Shown: piece after piece, positions 1 through 7,439 of the stretch
How the letters are laid out: each line of letters opens with the position of its first letter
How positions within the stretch are numbered: position 1 is the stretch's first letter
Source: JBBDWK01 sp040902885
Lineage (GTDB): Bacteria > Acidobacteriota > Terriglobia > Bryobacterales > Bryobacteraceae
Length of the DNA: 28,889 nucleotides
Reading direction: 5' to 3'
Assembly (NCBI GenBank): GCA_040902885.1
Contig: JBBDWK010000049.1
Coordinates: 1 to 28,889, forward strand
Translations under genes and position numbers: made by a program
Notes under the pieces: generated by a model
The model's input: only the letters and a program-made list of their open reading frames with translations
Databases searched by the model: none
What the model was told of the DNA's origin: nothing

Positions 1-165
1 TTTAGCCTTGTTGTTCAAGCCCTCCACGACCCCACTGGAGATCAGCTTTTGAGCCCGGAAGTAGTTAAGAATCAGCTCCGGATGCTGGCGCAGCGAGCGG
101 ACGGGAGTGGCGGCGAAACCTCTACGATAAACCGGCCCTAAGCCCGTCTCGACAAGCCCCGGCCC
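1..165 (-). pseudogene. ISL3-family transposase remnant (C-terminal part, truncated at window edge)
   Basis: The minus strand is open from base 165 (in-frame TAA at 168-166) down to base 1. Near the edge it encodes LRQHPELILNYFRAQKL, then SSGVVEGLNNKAK. This matches the C-terminal end of DDE transposases of the ISL3 (IS204/IS1001/IS1096/IS1165) family, where the Glu of VEGxNNKAK is the last acidic catalytic residue. Recognisable similarity covers only about the last 35 codons. The upstream 40 or so codons do not look like the family, and no upstream start or terminal inverted repeat is visible. The gene therefore appears 5'-truncated, and its 3' end lies outside the window. Bases 166-266 hold nothing I recognise. 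Family assignment is from motif memory, not a search. Confidence 0.6.
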
Positions 166-266
166 TTATTCGGGGACCCGATCGAGCGTGTCGGATTTGG
201 GACGGAACAGGCTCGCAAGATCCCCCAAACAGGTCGGGGCTAACACGCAAAAAGCCGTCGCTCACC

Positions 267-2162
267 TCATCGCGAGGACGACGCAGCGTGCCCGGCGAGA
301 ACTCGGAGCTTGAGTCCCTGAATCGTGGATGTCGTCTTGATCCTGAGCGTCGTCGAGAAGCTGGCGCCGGGAAGCAGCCACAACGGAGCGCCGGTCGCCC
401 TCACTACCGGACTTCCCGCAGGTTCCGCACAGGATGTCGCACCTGTCTGGTTGGTCAGCGTAACGCCCGGCGTCAAGTTGTCCACGGCAATCTCGAATGG
501 CCCGCCGATCGCGTGGGTCGAAGTGTTCCTGACAGTGATCGGCTGAACGTAAGTCTCATTCTCGCCTACGCTTCGCCTTCCGGTTTGCACTTGTACCAGC
601 GGCGACACGTCCTTGCTGCAAAGGAGCCCGTAAACAACCACCGCCTTCGACTGCGTCGGCACGTATACTTTTCCATTGGCTACCACCGGTGGTGCAAACT
701 TCGTGAAATCGCCGAGCGCGTCTCGCGCGGCGTTTATGTCGCTGTTGTAAAGTTCTTGGCCAATGTTCGACGCAAGAAAGGCCCGGAGCGTCCCGGGAGC
801 AACCCCGCCGCTTTTCCTCGATAGCGTAGTCCCAGCCCAAACGATTCCAGACTCGGCGTCGGAGCCATTGGCCGACACCGTCGGCCCGCCGTTCATTCCC
901 GGTTTCTCCTTGCCGACGGCCGATGGCGTTGTAACGAACCGCTCGTTCACGAAATCGTAGGCGTTCAGAACGTCATTGCGATCCCACACGTACAGGACGC
1001 CATCATTTTTGCGCGCCCAGAACGCCGTTCCGAGGGTCTGCGCACAATCCTTTTGCCCGCAACCGTTCGTGGCCTTGAACCGCTGTAGCGGTCCGGCACT
1101 TTCATCTTCCAGTTTGCCCATCGTCTCGCGATTGAGCAGGAAGATCACACCCTCTTTGCCGCCCGCAAACATGAGCTGCGAGTTCGGAATCAGCGTGACA
1201 CCGCCCGCGCTGAGGTCGATGTTTTGAAGGAACAAAAACTCGTGGTCCTTTGGTGTGAACCAGTCGATAAGCTTGAGGGAGCGCGGTGCGAATTTCAAGA
1301 CGCTGCTCCCGAAGTTTGTTATGCCGTCATATCGGCCGCCCGCCGTGGCGATATATATGTTGCCGGCGCGGTCGCTGGCAATGCCCCGCCCAGCCTGCCA
1401 AATCCCGCCCTTACGTCCGGTGGGCGTACTTTGAAACACCGCCAGACGCTGGCTGAGATCGCGTGCATGGAAACTCTGAACGAACCCTTCCTGCGACCAG
1501 TGCTGATCCTTCGGATCGGGCACGATGTTGGCGAACGCAATGTACAATACCTCATCCCTCATCAACAGCCCGACTCGCTGGAGGGCGCCTTTGACGTTTG
1601 TGAGCGTCTCCGCCCCAGCGAATGGAAAGGACAGGAGCTGTGGCGAGTTGTACTTTGGCCTGCCGTCGTGTATGTCCAGCGCATGCACAAACAGGTTGGA
1701 CTCTCCATCCTTACGTACCATCGTGACCGTGTAGAGTGTACCCGTGGGCACATCAATAAAAGGAGTCGACAGGATGCCGTGGTAAACCGGGCCGATCCAA
1801 CTGTCGCCCGGAGCGGGAGTTCCCAGATTCTTTGACCAGTACGGCTCCACTCGCGCAGGATCATCCGCGTCAAATGCGTAAACGGTGTTTCCCATCGTGG
1901 CTACGAAAAGCACATTCCGGCGTTCTCCCGCGATATTTACGTTCGGAACTATCAGCGGAAGAGCATAGACACTCGCATCCACGCTTCTCGAGAACAGCTT
2001 GCCGAAACTTGCGGAATTCACGTTCGACGGATGCAGGATCCACTCCTGAAGATTGGCCCCTGTGCGCTCATAGTTGTACTGGGACATCTCCACCGTCACT
2101 TGCGCGCCCAACTGTGCCAGGAGAACGAAAAACATTCCACACCTGCCGAGCCGGGCTGGCAC
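267..2162 (-). CDS. Secreted PQQ-like beta-propeller repeat protein
   Basis: A protein of about 631 residues. I chose GTG 2162 because a GGAGG lies 7 nt upstream and the start gives a plausible signal peptide: Arg-containing n-region, MFFVLLA core, cleavage near LGA-Q. The frame continues upstream to an ATG at 2237 with a weaker AAGGG, but those extra 25 residues do not look like an export signal. The mature protein opens with SQYNYERTGAN and has repeated blade-like segments such as NTVYAFDADDP, IYIATAGGRYDG and GKVYVPTQSKAVVVYGL, as in PQQ-dependent-dehydrogenase-like propellers. The last 110 or so residues resemble an Ig-like beta-sandwich (repeated polar/hydrophobic strands, NTSTHAIGGPFEIAVDNLTPG). 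No calcium- or PQQ-ligating residues could be assigned, so enzymatic function is doubtful. It probably acts in the periplasm or at the cell surface. Flanked by a transposase remnant and a hairpin element, it has no obvious operon partner. Confidence 0.75.
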   Translation of the reverse strand: MPARLGRCGMFFVLLAQLGAQVTVEMSQYNYERTGANLQEWILHPSNVNSASFGKLFSRSVDASVYALPLIVPNVNIAGERRNVLFVATMGNTVYAFDADDPARVEPYWSKNLGTPAPGDSWIGPVYHGILSTPFIDVPTGTLYTVTMVRKDGESNLFVHALDIHDGRPKYNSPQLLSFPFAGAETLTNVKGALQRVGLLMRDEVLYIAFANIVPDPKDQHWSQEGFVQSFHARDLSQRLAVFQSTPTGRKGGIWQAGRGIASDRAGNIYIATAGGRYDGITNFGSSVLKFAPRSLKLIDWFTPKDHEFLFLQNIDLSAGGVTLIPNSQLMFAGGKEGVIFLLNRETMGKLEDESAGPLQRFKATNGCGQKDCAQTLGTAFWARKNDGVLYVWDRNDVLNAYDFVNERFVTTPSAVGKEKPGMNGGPTVSANGSDAESGIVWAGTTLSRKSGGVAPGTLRAFLASNIGQELYNSDINAARDALGDFTKFAPPVVANGKVYVPTQSKAVVVYGLLCSKDVSPLVQVQTGRRSVGENETYVQPITVRNTSTHAIGGPFEIAVDNLTPGVTLTNQTGATSCAEPAGSPVVRATGAPLWLLPGASFSTTLRIKTTSTIQGLKLRVLAGHAASSSR

Positions 2163-2293
2163 CCACAAGCCTCCGCAGCCTGTGGCATGGTGAATGCCAC
2201 GGTGTCTCTTTGTGAAAATGTCGCAACAGCTGGCCATACGAGACGCCCTTTCGAACCTTCGGCACGAGAAAATGCGTGCCCCTGCGACCGCAT

Positions 2294-2310
2294 AGTATAG
2301 CGTAGCTATA
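2294..2310 (-). promoter_or_regulatory. Candidate -10 element with overlapping palindrome upstream of the PQQ-like gene
   Basis: On the minus strand TATACT (2299-2294) is a good -10 hexamer, but no convincing -35 lies 17 nt upstream. It overlaps a 6-bp inverted repeat (TATAGC, 3-nt spacer, GCTATA; 2296-2310) that could serve as an operator. Transcription starting near 2287 would give a leader of about 125 nt to the chosen GTG. Confidence 0.25.
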
Positions 2311-2340
2311 TCAACGCGTTCCGGTAGATCAACGGCACGC

Positions 2341-2421
2341 TGACTCTATCTGGAGTGACCCGGCGCTCAAAATTCCGCCGCTCCCGAGCAGTGCTGCGCC
2401 GGGTCACTCCAGATAGAGTCA
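2341..2421. repeat. Perfect 26-bp inverted repeat with 29-nt spacer
   Basis: The left arm at 2341-2366 begins TGACTCTATCTGGAG. The right arm at 2396-2421 is its exact reverse complement, with no mismatch over 26 bp. The spacer is 2367-2395. Neither side has a T-tract, so it does not look like an ordinary intrinsic terminator. It sits between the end of the MscS-family gene and the start region of the PQQ-like gene, both on the minus strand. It could be a miniature inverted-repeat element, an RNA processing or stability hairpin, or the paired ends of a decayed insertion sequence. Only one copy is present in this window. Confidence 0.85.
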
Positions 2422-2478
2422 TAGCGTATCGGTGACCCACAGATTTCTCCGACGAGGCAAACTTTTGATCGGAGACGG

Positions 2479-3441
2479 TCACGCGCCCGCCTGGTCCTTT
2501 TGTGTTCGAGGGGTGAAGCCGTATTCCCTCAGGACATCGTGGATGAAGCCCTTCAACTCCTGCTTGCTGGTTTCATCCAGCGCCAACTCCTTGCCCGCGC
2601 CGGCGATATCGAAGCTCGTGCGCGGGAATGGGATTTCTATATCGAGTTCCTTGTATCTCCTGTGAATCCTCCGGTTCATCTCCCGGCCGACGTTCCACTG
2701 TTGAATGGGCAGAGTCTTGATGCGGGCTTTGAGAATTACGGCCGACTCTCCCAGACTATCCACTCCCAAAATCTCGAGCGGCGACAGGATCATATTGCGG
2801 TAGGGCTCTTCCCGCATCATTTCGTCCGCGATCTGCTTGACCACCTCCGCAATCTGATCCGTATCCCCCCCGTAGGCTACCCGGATATCGAAGACGTAGT
2901 ACGAGAACTCCCGCGTCATGTTGGACAGGGTGGTGACGCTTCCGTTCGGGAAGATATGCACCACTCCATCCAGACCGCGAAGAACCGTTGTCCGGAGATT
3001 GATCTCCTCCACCAGGCCGCCGGTGCCGTTGATAATCGCCACGTCGTTCACGCGAATCTGGTTCTCAACCAACAGAAACATGCCGCTGATGACGTCGCGG
3101 ACCAGGTTTTGCGCGCCAAATCCGACTGCGAGGCCGACCACGCCCGCGCCGGCCAGAATGGGAGCCACATCGAAGCCGACCTCGCGGAGAGCGATCATGA
3201 GGGCGACAGCCCAGATCAGCATCGTACCCGCTTTGCTGGCAATGCCCGCCAGGGTAGTGGCCCGCTTCTCCATTTCGAAGTTGCTGCCGGCGGCCTTCTG
3301 AAGCATCATCCTCACCGTGTAGGTCTTAAGCCGGGGTATCAGACGGCGGAGAACGCGAATGCCGATATAAGCGGCTCCAACAATGAAAAGAACGCGAATG
3401 AATTGAACCAGCCAGGGAAAGAAAGCAGAAATCTCGGGCAT
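2479..3441 (-). CDS. MscS-family small-conductance mechanosensitive channel
   Basis: A 320-residue inner-membrane protein, close to the usual 280-350 of short MscS channels. Predicted helices are at about residues 9-31, about 71-86 and a pore helix at about 93-124. The pore helix has the small-residue-rich pattern GAGVVGLAVGFGAQNLVRD followed by ISGMFLLVENQIRVND, the family hallmark. The cytoplasmic beta and alpha/beta domains follow. Such channels open under membrane tension and release solutes during hypo-osmotic shock. The frame stays open far upstream, but that part runs antisense through larB and has no family similarity. I chose ATG 3441; an in-frame GTG at 3459 is an alternative. The gene diverges from larB with under 50 bp between them. 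A perfect hairpin lies downstream. Confidence 0.9.
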   Translation of the reverse strand: MPEISAFFPWLVQFIRVLFIVGAAYIGIRVLRRLIPRLKTYTVRMMLQKAAGSNFEMEKRATTLAGIASKAGTMLIWAVALMIALREVGFDVAPILAGAGVVGLAVGFGAQNLVRDVISGMFLLVENQIRVNDVAIINGTGGLVEEINLRTTVLRGLDGVVHIFPNGSVTTLSNMTREFSYYVFDIRVAYGGDTDQIAEVVKQIADEMMREEPYRNMILSPLEILGVDSLGESAVILKARIKTLPIQQWNVGREMNRRIHRRYKELDIEIPFPRTSFDIAGAGKELALDETSKQELKGFIHDVLREYGFTPRTQKDQAGA

Positions 3442-3474
3442 CCTTCCATCGTACGGCACTCCATCCGGATGAGA

Positions 3475-3480
3475 TATTCT
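3475..3480 (+). promoter_or_regulatory. Candidate -10 element for a leaderless larB transcript
   Basis: TATTCT ends 8 nt before the larB ATG, and no Shine-Dalgarno sequence precedes that ATG (GGCCTTAG only). This spacing would put +1 at or next to the start codon. No good -35 hexamer is visible. Confidence 0.3.
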
Positions 3481-3488
3481 GGCCTTAG

Positions 3489-4235
3489 ATGACAGAGGAA
3501 CAACTTCGAGCGCTGTTCGAAGAGGTGCGGACGGGCGCCACCGACGTGGAAGCGGCGCTCGTCCGCCTGCGCCACATGCCCTTCGAGGATCTGGGCTTCG
3601 CCAAGATCGACCACCATAGAACGCTGCGCCAGGGAATGCCGGAAGTGATTTTCGGCAAGGGCAAGACTCCTCAGCAGGTGTTGGCAATCGCCCAGCGCCT
3701 GCTCGAGAACGTAAAGAACATTCTGATCACGCGGGCCGACGAGGCGACCGCCGCCCTGGTTTGCGAGACGATAGGCAACGCCGAGTATTTCCCGCTCTCC
3801 GGCGCCATTCGCGTATGGTGCGACCGGACCATGCGAGGCAAGGGAAAGATCGCCGTGGTTTGTGCCGGGACGAGCGACATCCCGGTGGCCGAAGAGGCGC
3901 AGGTGACCGCCGAGGTGATGGGGAACGAGGTGGAGACCATTCACGATATCGGCGTCGCCGGAATCCACAGGCTCATGAGCAATCGGGCCCGGCTGACGGA
4001 GGCGCGCGCGATCGTCGTCTGCGCGGGTATGGAAGGAGCGCTGCCGAGCGTGGTGGGCGGCCTGGTTTCCTGCCCGGTGATTGCGGTGCCCACCAGCGTA
4101 GGTTATGGCGCGAGCTTTCACGGCCTGGCCGCGCTGCTCGGCATGTTGAACAGTTGCGCGAGCAATGTCACGGTAGTCAATATCGATAACGGATTCGGCG
4201 GCGGTTATGTCGCCAGCCTGATCAATCGCGTTTAG
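3489..4235 (+). CDS. larB: LarB, pyridinium-3,5-biscarboxylate mononucleotide synthase (nickel-pincer cofactor biosynthesis)
   Basis: A 248-residue protein of the LarB/AIR-carboxylase-like family. LarB carboxylates and hydrolyses nicotinic acid adenine dinucleotide in the first step of making the nickel-pincer nucleotide cofactor of lactate racemase and related enzymes. The N-terminal part (about 1-115) holds DLGFAKIDHHRTLRQGMPEV. The PurE-like C-terminal domain begins at about residue 118 with IAVVCAGTSDIPVAEEA (121-137) and ends with PTSVGYGASFHGLAALLGML, then NSCASNV. Cys223 in LNSC matches the catalytic cysteine described for LarB. Length is normal for the family. A zinc dehydrogenase follows after 2 nt, probably co-transcribed and translationally coupled. 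No larC, larE or larA is present here, so the remaining pathway and the client enzyme must lie elsewhere if they exist. Confidence 0.93.
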   Translation: MTEEQLRALFEEVRTGATDVEAALVRLRHMPFEDLGFAKIDHHRTLRQGMPEVIFGKGKTPQQVLAIAQRLLENVKNILITRADEATAALVCETIGNAEYFPLSGAIRVWCDRTMRGKGKIAVVCAGTSDIPVAEEAQVTAEVMGNEVETIHDIGVAGIHRLMSNRARLTEARAIVVCAGMEGALPSVVGGLVSCPVIAVPTSVGYGASFHGLAALLGMLNSCASNVTVVNIDNGFGGGYVASLINRV

Positions 4236-4237
4236 CC

Positions 4238-5338
4238 ATGTCCACAGCCAGAGCCGCGGTGCTTGCCGCATTCGAGCAGCCTCTTGAGATTCGCGAATAT
4301 CCGATTGCCGGGAGCTTGAGTCCGGGTGAGTGCCTGGTGGCCGTGGAGATGGCGGGCATCTGCGGAACCGACATCCATCTCTGGCGCGGCGAGCTGAAGA
4401 TTCCGCTTCCGGTGATCCTGGGCCATGAGACGGCCGGCCGCATCGTGGCCATGGGGTCCGGGCTCGAGAAGGACTGGCGCGGCGTACCGCTTGCGCCTGG
4501 CGACCGCGTGACCTGGGCCAGTTCGATTGTGTGCGGCGAGTGCTATTACTGCCGCTTCAAACGGCAGCCGACGCGCTGCGTTTCGCGCAAGGCTTACGGC
4601 ATCTCCTATTGCGCCGACGACGCGCCCCACCTGCGCGGCGGATACTCCGAGCGGATCCTTCTTCGAGCGGGCACGGCGATCTTCCGCATTCCCGAGAGTC
4701 TGAAGACCGAGTCCGTAGTCGGCGCCGGGTGCGCGCTGGTGACCGCGATCCACGGCCTGGAACGCGGGCCGGTGGACTGGGGCGACACGGTGGTGATCCA
4801 GGGCTCGGGTCCGGTGGGTCTGGCGGCGCTGGCGGTTGCCCGGCAGGCCGGCGCGGGCCGGACGATCGTGATCGGCGGCCCGGAGCACAGGCTGGCGCTT
4901 GCGCGGGACTTCGGCGCCGACGCGACCATCGACATCGCGGCAGTGCCCGACGTGGAGGAGCGCCGCCGCGCGGTGCTGGCCGAGACCGGACCGTTTGGCG
5001 CGGACGTGGTGATCGAGTGCGTGGGCATTCCGGCGGCCGTGAACGAGGGCATCGAGCTGTGCCGCGACGGCGGGCGGTACGTGGTGCTGGGCCAATATGC
5101 CGATGCGGGGAACATTTCGTTCAATCCGCACACCATCACTCGAAAGCAACTGCAGCTTGTGGGTTCGTGGGGCTTCGAGCCGCGCCACGTGGACCGCGCG
5201 CTCTCCTTGCTCGATAGGACGGAGTTGAAGGACCTGTTCGCCGCGGAAGTGACGCACCGTTACCCGCTGGCCGAAGTCAACACGGCGTTCGCGACGGTGC
5301 GCCAATGGCAGGCGGGCAAAGCGGTGGTCATTCCCTGA
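4238..5338 (+). CDS. Zinc-dependent medium-chain alcohol/polyol dehydrogenase (MDR superfamily)
   Basis: A 366-residue protein of usual MDR length. The GroES-like N-terminal domain has GICGTDIH with the catalytic-zinc Cys42 and GHE at 62-64. Structural-zinc cysteines are Cys99, Cys102, Cys105 and Cys114; the last spacing is 8 residues where 7 is usual. The Rossmann domain begins with VVIQGSGPVGLAALAVA (Gly189-x-Gly-x-x-Gly194). Glycine in TIVIGGPEHRLALA stands where NAD-specific enzymes usually have Asp, so cofactor preference is uncertain. The family oxidises secondary alcohols, sugars alcohols or threonine-like substrates in the cytoplasm; the substrate cannot be read from sequence. The ATG is 2 nt past the larB stop without a clear ribosome-binding site, which suggests coupling. 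The gene converges on and overlaps the MFS gene by 11 bp. Confidence 0.88.
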   Translation: MSTARAAVLAAFEQPLEIREYPIAGSLSPGECLVAVEMAGICGTDIHLWRGELKIPLPVILGHETAGRIVAMGSGLEKDWRGVPLAPGDRVTWASSIVCGECYYCRFKRQPTRCVSRKAYGISYCADDAPHLRGGYSERILLRAGTAIFRIPESLKTESVVGAGCALVTAIHGLERGPVDWGDTVVIQGSGPVGLAALAVARQAGAGRTIVIGGPEHRLALARDFGADATIDIAAVPDVEERRRAVLAETGPFGADVVIECVGIPAAVNEGIELCRDGGRYVVLGQYADAGNISFNPHTITRKQLQLVGSWGFEPRHVDRALSLLDRTELKDLFAAEVTHRYPLAEVNTAFATVRQWQAGKAVVIP

Positions 5339-6644
5339 CCGGCTCGATCTTTCGGACCAGTAAAAACAGCGCCGACAAACCGAGCGCGGGCATCAGTCCC
5401 GCGGCCATGAACACCGGCAGATAGCTGAAGCGATCCACCACGATTCCGGTCGCCAGCATCAGAGCCATGTTGACGCAGCCCTCGCACATGCCCGTGAGAC
5501 CGGTAACGCGAGCCAGCATTTTCTGAGGGAAGAGATCCGTGAGCAGTCCGATGTGAGTCGCGACGTAGATGCTGAGTCCGAACGTGGCCACGCAGATGAG
5601 GGCCACGGGCGCCGCTTCCCCGGGGGTGAGGGGAACCAGCACGCTGGTGAAGCACAGCGCGCCCGCGATGAGGAAAGCAAGCTTGCGCGCACGGTCCGTG
5701 CTGAATCCTTTGTGTATCAGCCAGCCGGAAAACCAGCCGCCCAGCACGTTGCCCAGGCCGGCAAACAGAAACGGAATTCCGGCCAGAAGGCCGATTGCCT
5801 CCATGCTGAAGTTGCGCTCCCGCTTGAGATACTCGGGCAGCCAATACCAATAGAAGTGCACCACCGGCCCGCCGAGAGCGCGCATCAGCATTGCGGCCCA
5901 CACTTCGCGGCGGGCGAGCAACGGCAGCAGCGGAACGCTGGCCCCCGCTTTTGCGCGTGGCGCGCGGTCGCGGTAAAAAAGCAGCCAGGGAACGATCCAC
6001 AACAGACCCAACACACTGGGCAGAATGAAAGCCATGCGCCATCCGTAGCGCATGGCAATGGCGACGATGAGCGGCGGCGCCAGAAACGAGCCGATCACCG
6101 TGCCGCTGTTGAAGATGCCGCCGGCCAGAGCGCGTTCCCGTGCGGGGAACCACTGCGAGATTACCTTGACGCCGGCCGAATAGTTGCCGCATTCGCCCAC
6201 TCCGAGCAGGAAGCGGAGACCGCAAAAATGAGCCACGCCTCGGGCGCCCGCGTGCAGCGCGTTGGCCGCCGACCACCAGAGCATGATGAGCGGCAGCCCG
6301 AAGCGCGGCCCGCGCCGGTCGATCAGCATTCCCGCCGGGACCTGGGCCAGCGTCAAGCCCAGCAGGAAGCTGAAAAGGATGTAGGAATACTCTGTGTTGG
6401 AAAGCTGGAGCTCGTCGCGAATGATGGGGGCGAGAACGGAGAGCACCTGGCGGTCGAGCAGATTGACGGCGATGGAGAGGAACAGCAGCGTGAGGATGCC
6501 CCAGCGCTTCGGGTCGCTCGCGCCCTCCGGTAGGATAGGGCGATGGACGATCTTTTCGGCCTGATGGGGCTGCCGGTGGACGAGCTTTGCCGGCGCGCCC
6601 GGATCCCCTTCCGGCTGCTCCCCGATATTCCCGCCCTGCTCCAT
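5328..6644 (-). CDS. MFS transporter, hexuronate/anion:cation symporter-like (ACS family)
   Basis: A polytopic membrane protein with the ACS-type opening RWGILTLLFLSIAVNLLDRQ, the loop-2/3 motif DRRGPRFG, and GVKVISQWFPARERALAGG, then FNSGTVIGSFLAPPL. About 12 hydrophobic segments are visible. ACS members import uronates, sugar acids and other organic anions with protons or sodium. The start is uncertain. The first ATG (6644) adds about 45 residues before helix 1, including a segment that is antisense to the start of the NagB-like gene and not conserved in appearance. No ATG, GTG or TTG lies nearer the first helix, although GGAGGG occurs at about 6528-6533. Either a rare start codon is used or the overlap is real. 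Divergent from the NagB-like/amidohydrolase group, so probably its importer. Confidence 0.85.
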   Translation of the reverse strand: MEQGGNIGEQPEGDPGAPAKLVHRQPHQAEKIVHRPILPEGASDPKRWGILTLLFLSIAVNLLDRQVLSVLAPIIRDELQLSNTEYSYILFSFLLGLTLAQVPAGMLIDRRGPRFGLPLIMLWWSAANALHAGARGVAHFCGLRFLLGVGECGNYSAGVKVISQWFPARERALAGGIFNSGTVIGSFLAPPLIVAIAMRYGWRMAFILPSVLGLLWIVPWLLFYRDRAPRAKAGASVPLLPLLARREVWAAMLMRALGGPVVHFYWYWLPEYLKRERNFSMEAIGLLAGIPFLFAGLGNVLGGWFSGWLIHKGFSTDRARKLAFLIAGALCFTSVLVPLTPGEAAPVALICVATFGLSIYVATHIGLLTDLFPQKMLARVTGLTGMCEGCVNMALMLATGIVVDRFSYLPVFMAAGLMPALGLSALFLLVRKIEPVRE

Positions 6645-7397
6645 CAATTTGCCCGCTCCATCGCGGATGAGATCCGCGCCGCAAACGAGGCCGGCGCGCC
6701 GCTGCGCCTGATTCTCCCCGTGGGTCCGGTCCGGCAGTATCCCATTCTAGTGGACATCACCAACCGGGAACGCATCAGTTGGAAGAATGTCTCCGTGTTC
6801 CACATGGACGAATGGCTGGACTGGCAGGGGCGTCCCGTGCCGTTCGACCACCCGCTCAGTTTTGAAGGCTACATGCGAAGGGAAGTCTTCGCCGCCATCG
6901 ACGAGGGTCTGCGGCCGGCCAACCACAGCACCTTTTTCCCCCACCCATTCCGAGTCGACGAAATCGGCGAAAAGATTCGCGAAGCCGGAGGCATAGACGT
7001 CTGTTATGGCGGTATCGGCTATCACGGACATGTGGCCTTCAATGAGCCGCCCAATACGCGGTGGCGGAAAGTTTCGGTCGAAGAGATGCGCGAGTCGCTG
7101 ACTCGCGTGGTGACCCTGGGCGACGATTCCATCGTGGTGCAGAGCATTCACTCATCGGGAGGAAACTCGGCCGCGATTCCGCCCATGGCGGTTACGCTCG
7201 GCATGAAAGATGTTCTGGCATCGCGCAAAATTCGCCTGTATTGCGCGGCCGGCGAGCGCCATCGCGCGATATTCCGCATTGCAGTCGCAGGCGAGGTTTC
7301 CACGGATTATCCCGTCACTCTGGTGCAGGGCCATCCCGATGCGGAGGTTCTCACCGACGAAGCAACCGCCGCCCCCATCGTTCCGGGAATCTACTAG
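6543..7397 (+). CDS. NagB/glucosamine-6-phosphate deaminase-fold enzyme with altered active site
   Basis: A 284-residue protein of the glucosamine/galactosamine-6-phosphate isomerase family. Conserved features are SIADEIRAANEAG (39-51), VSVFHMDEW with Asp89 (the NagB general base region), the GIGYHGHVAFNEP segment (157-169) and the C-terminal HPDAEVLTDEA. Differences matter. In NagB the segment reads DGH; here the Asp is His161, while His163 and Glu168 remain. The phosphate-binding PTGSTP loop is replaced by LPVGPVRQYP, and the lysine of the late GxxKA motif is lost (GERHRA). Substrate is therefore probably not glucosamine-6-phosphate; a related sugar isomerisation, deamination or lactone hydrolysis is possible. 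AGG-rich bases (TAGGATAGGG) precede the ATG. It lies 42 nt upstream of two secreted amidohydrolases and faces the MFS importer. Confidence 0.8.
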   Translation: MDDLFGLMGLPVDELCRRARIPFRLLPDIPALLHQFARSIADEIRAANEAGAPLRLILPVGPVRQYPILVDITNRERISWKNVSVFHMDEWLDWQGRPVPFDHPLSFEGYMRREVFAAIDEGLRPANHSTFFPHPFRVDEIGEKIREAGGIDVCYGGIGYHGHVAFNEPPNTRWRKVSVEEMRESLTRVVTLGDDSIVVQSIHSSGGNSAAIPPMAVTLGMKDVLASRKIRLYCAAGERHRAIFRIAVAGEVSTDYPVTLVQGHPDAEVLTDEATAAPIVPGIY

Positions 7398-7439
7398 GGC
7401 AATCCTGTTACACTAAACGGTTTCCTTCCGGGAGCGCGT

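Noticed and set aside
3442..3687. Longer N-terminus for the MscS-family protein
   Set aside because: The added 82 residues are antisense to larB and do not resemble a channel N-terminus.
4232..6684. Long minus-strand frames opposite the dehydrogenase and out of frame with the MFS gene
   Set aside because: They are low-complexity Arg/Ala/Gly-rich shadows; the forward and MFS frames carry clear family motifs.
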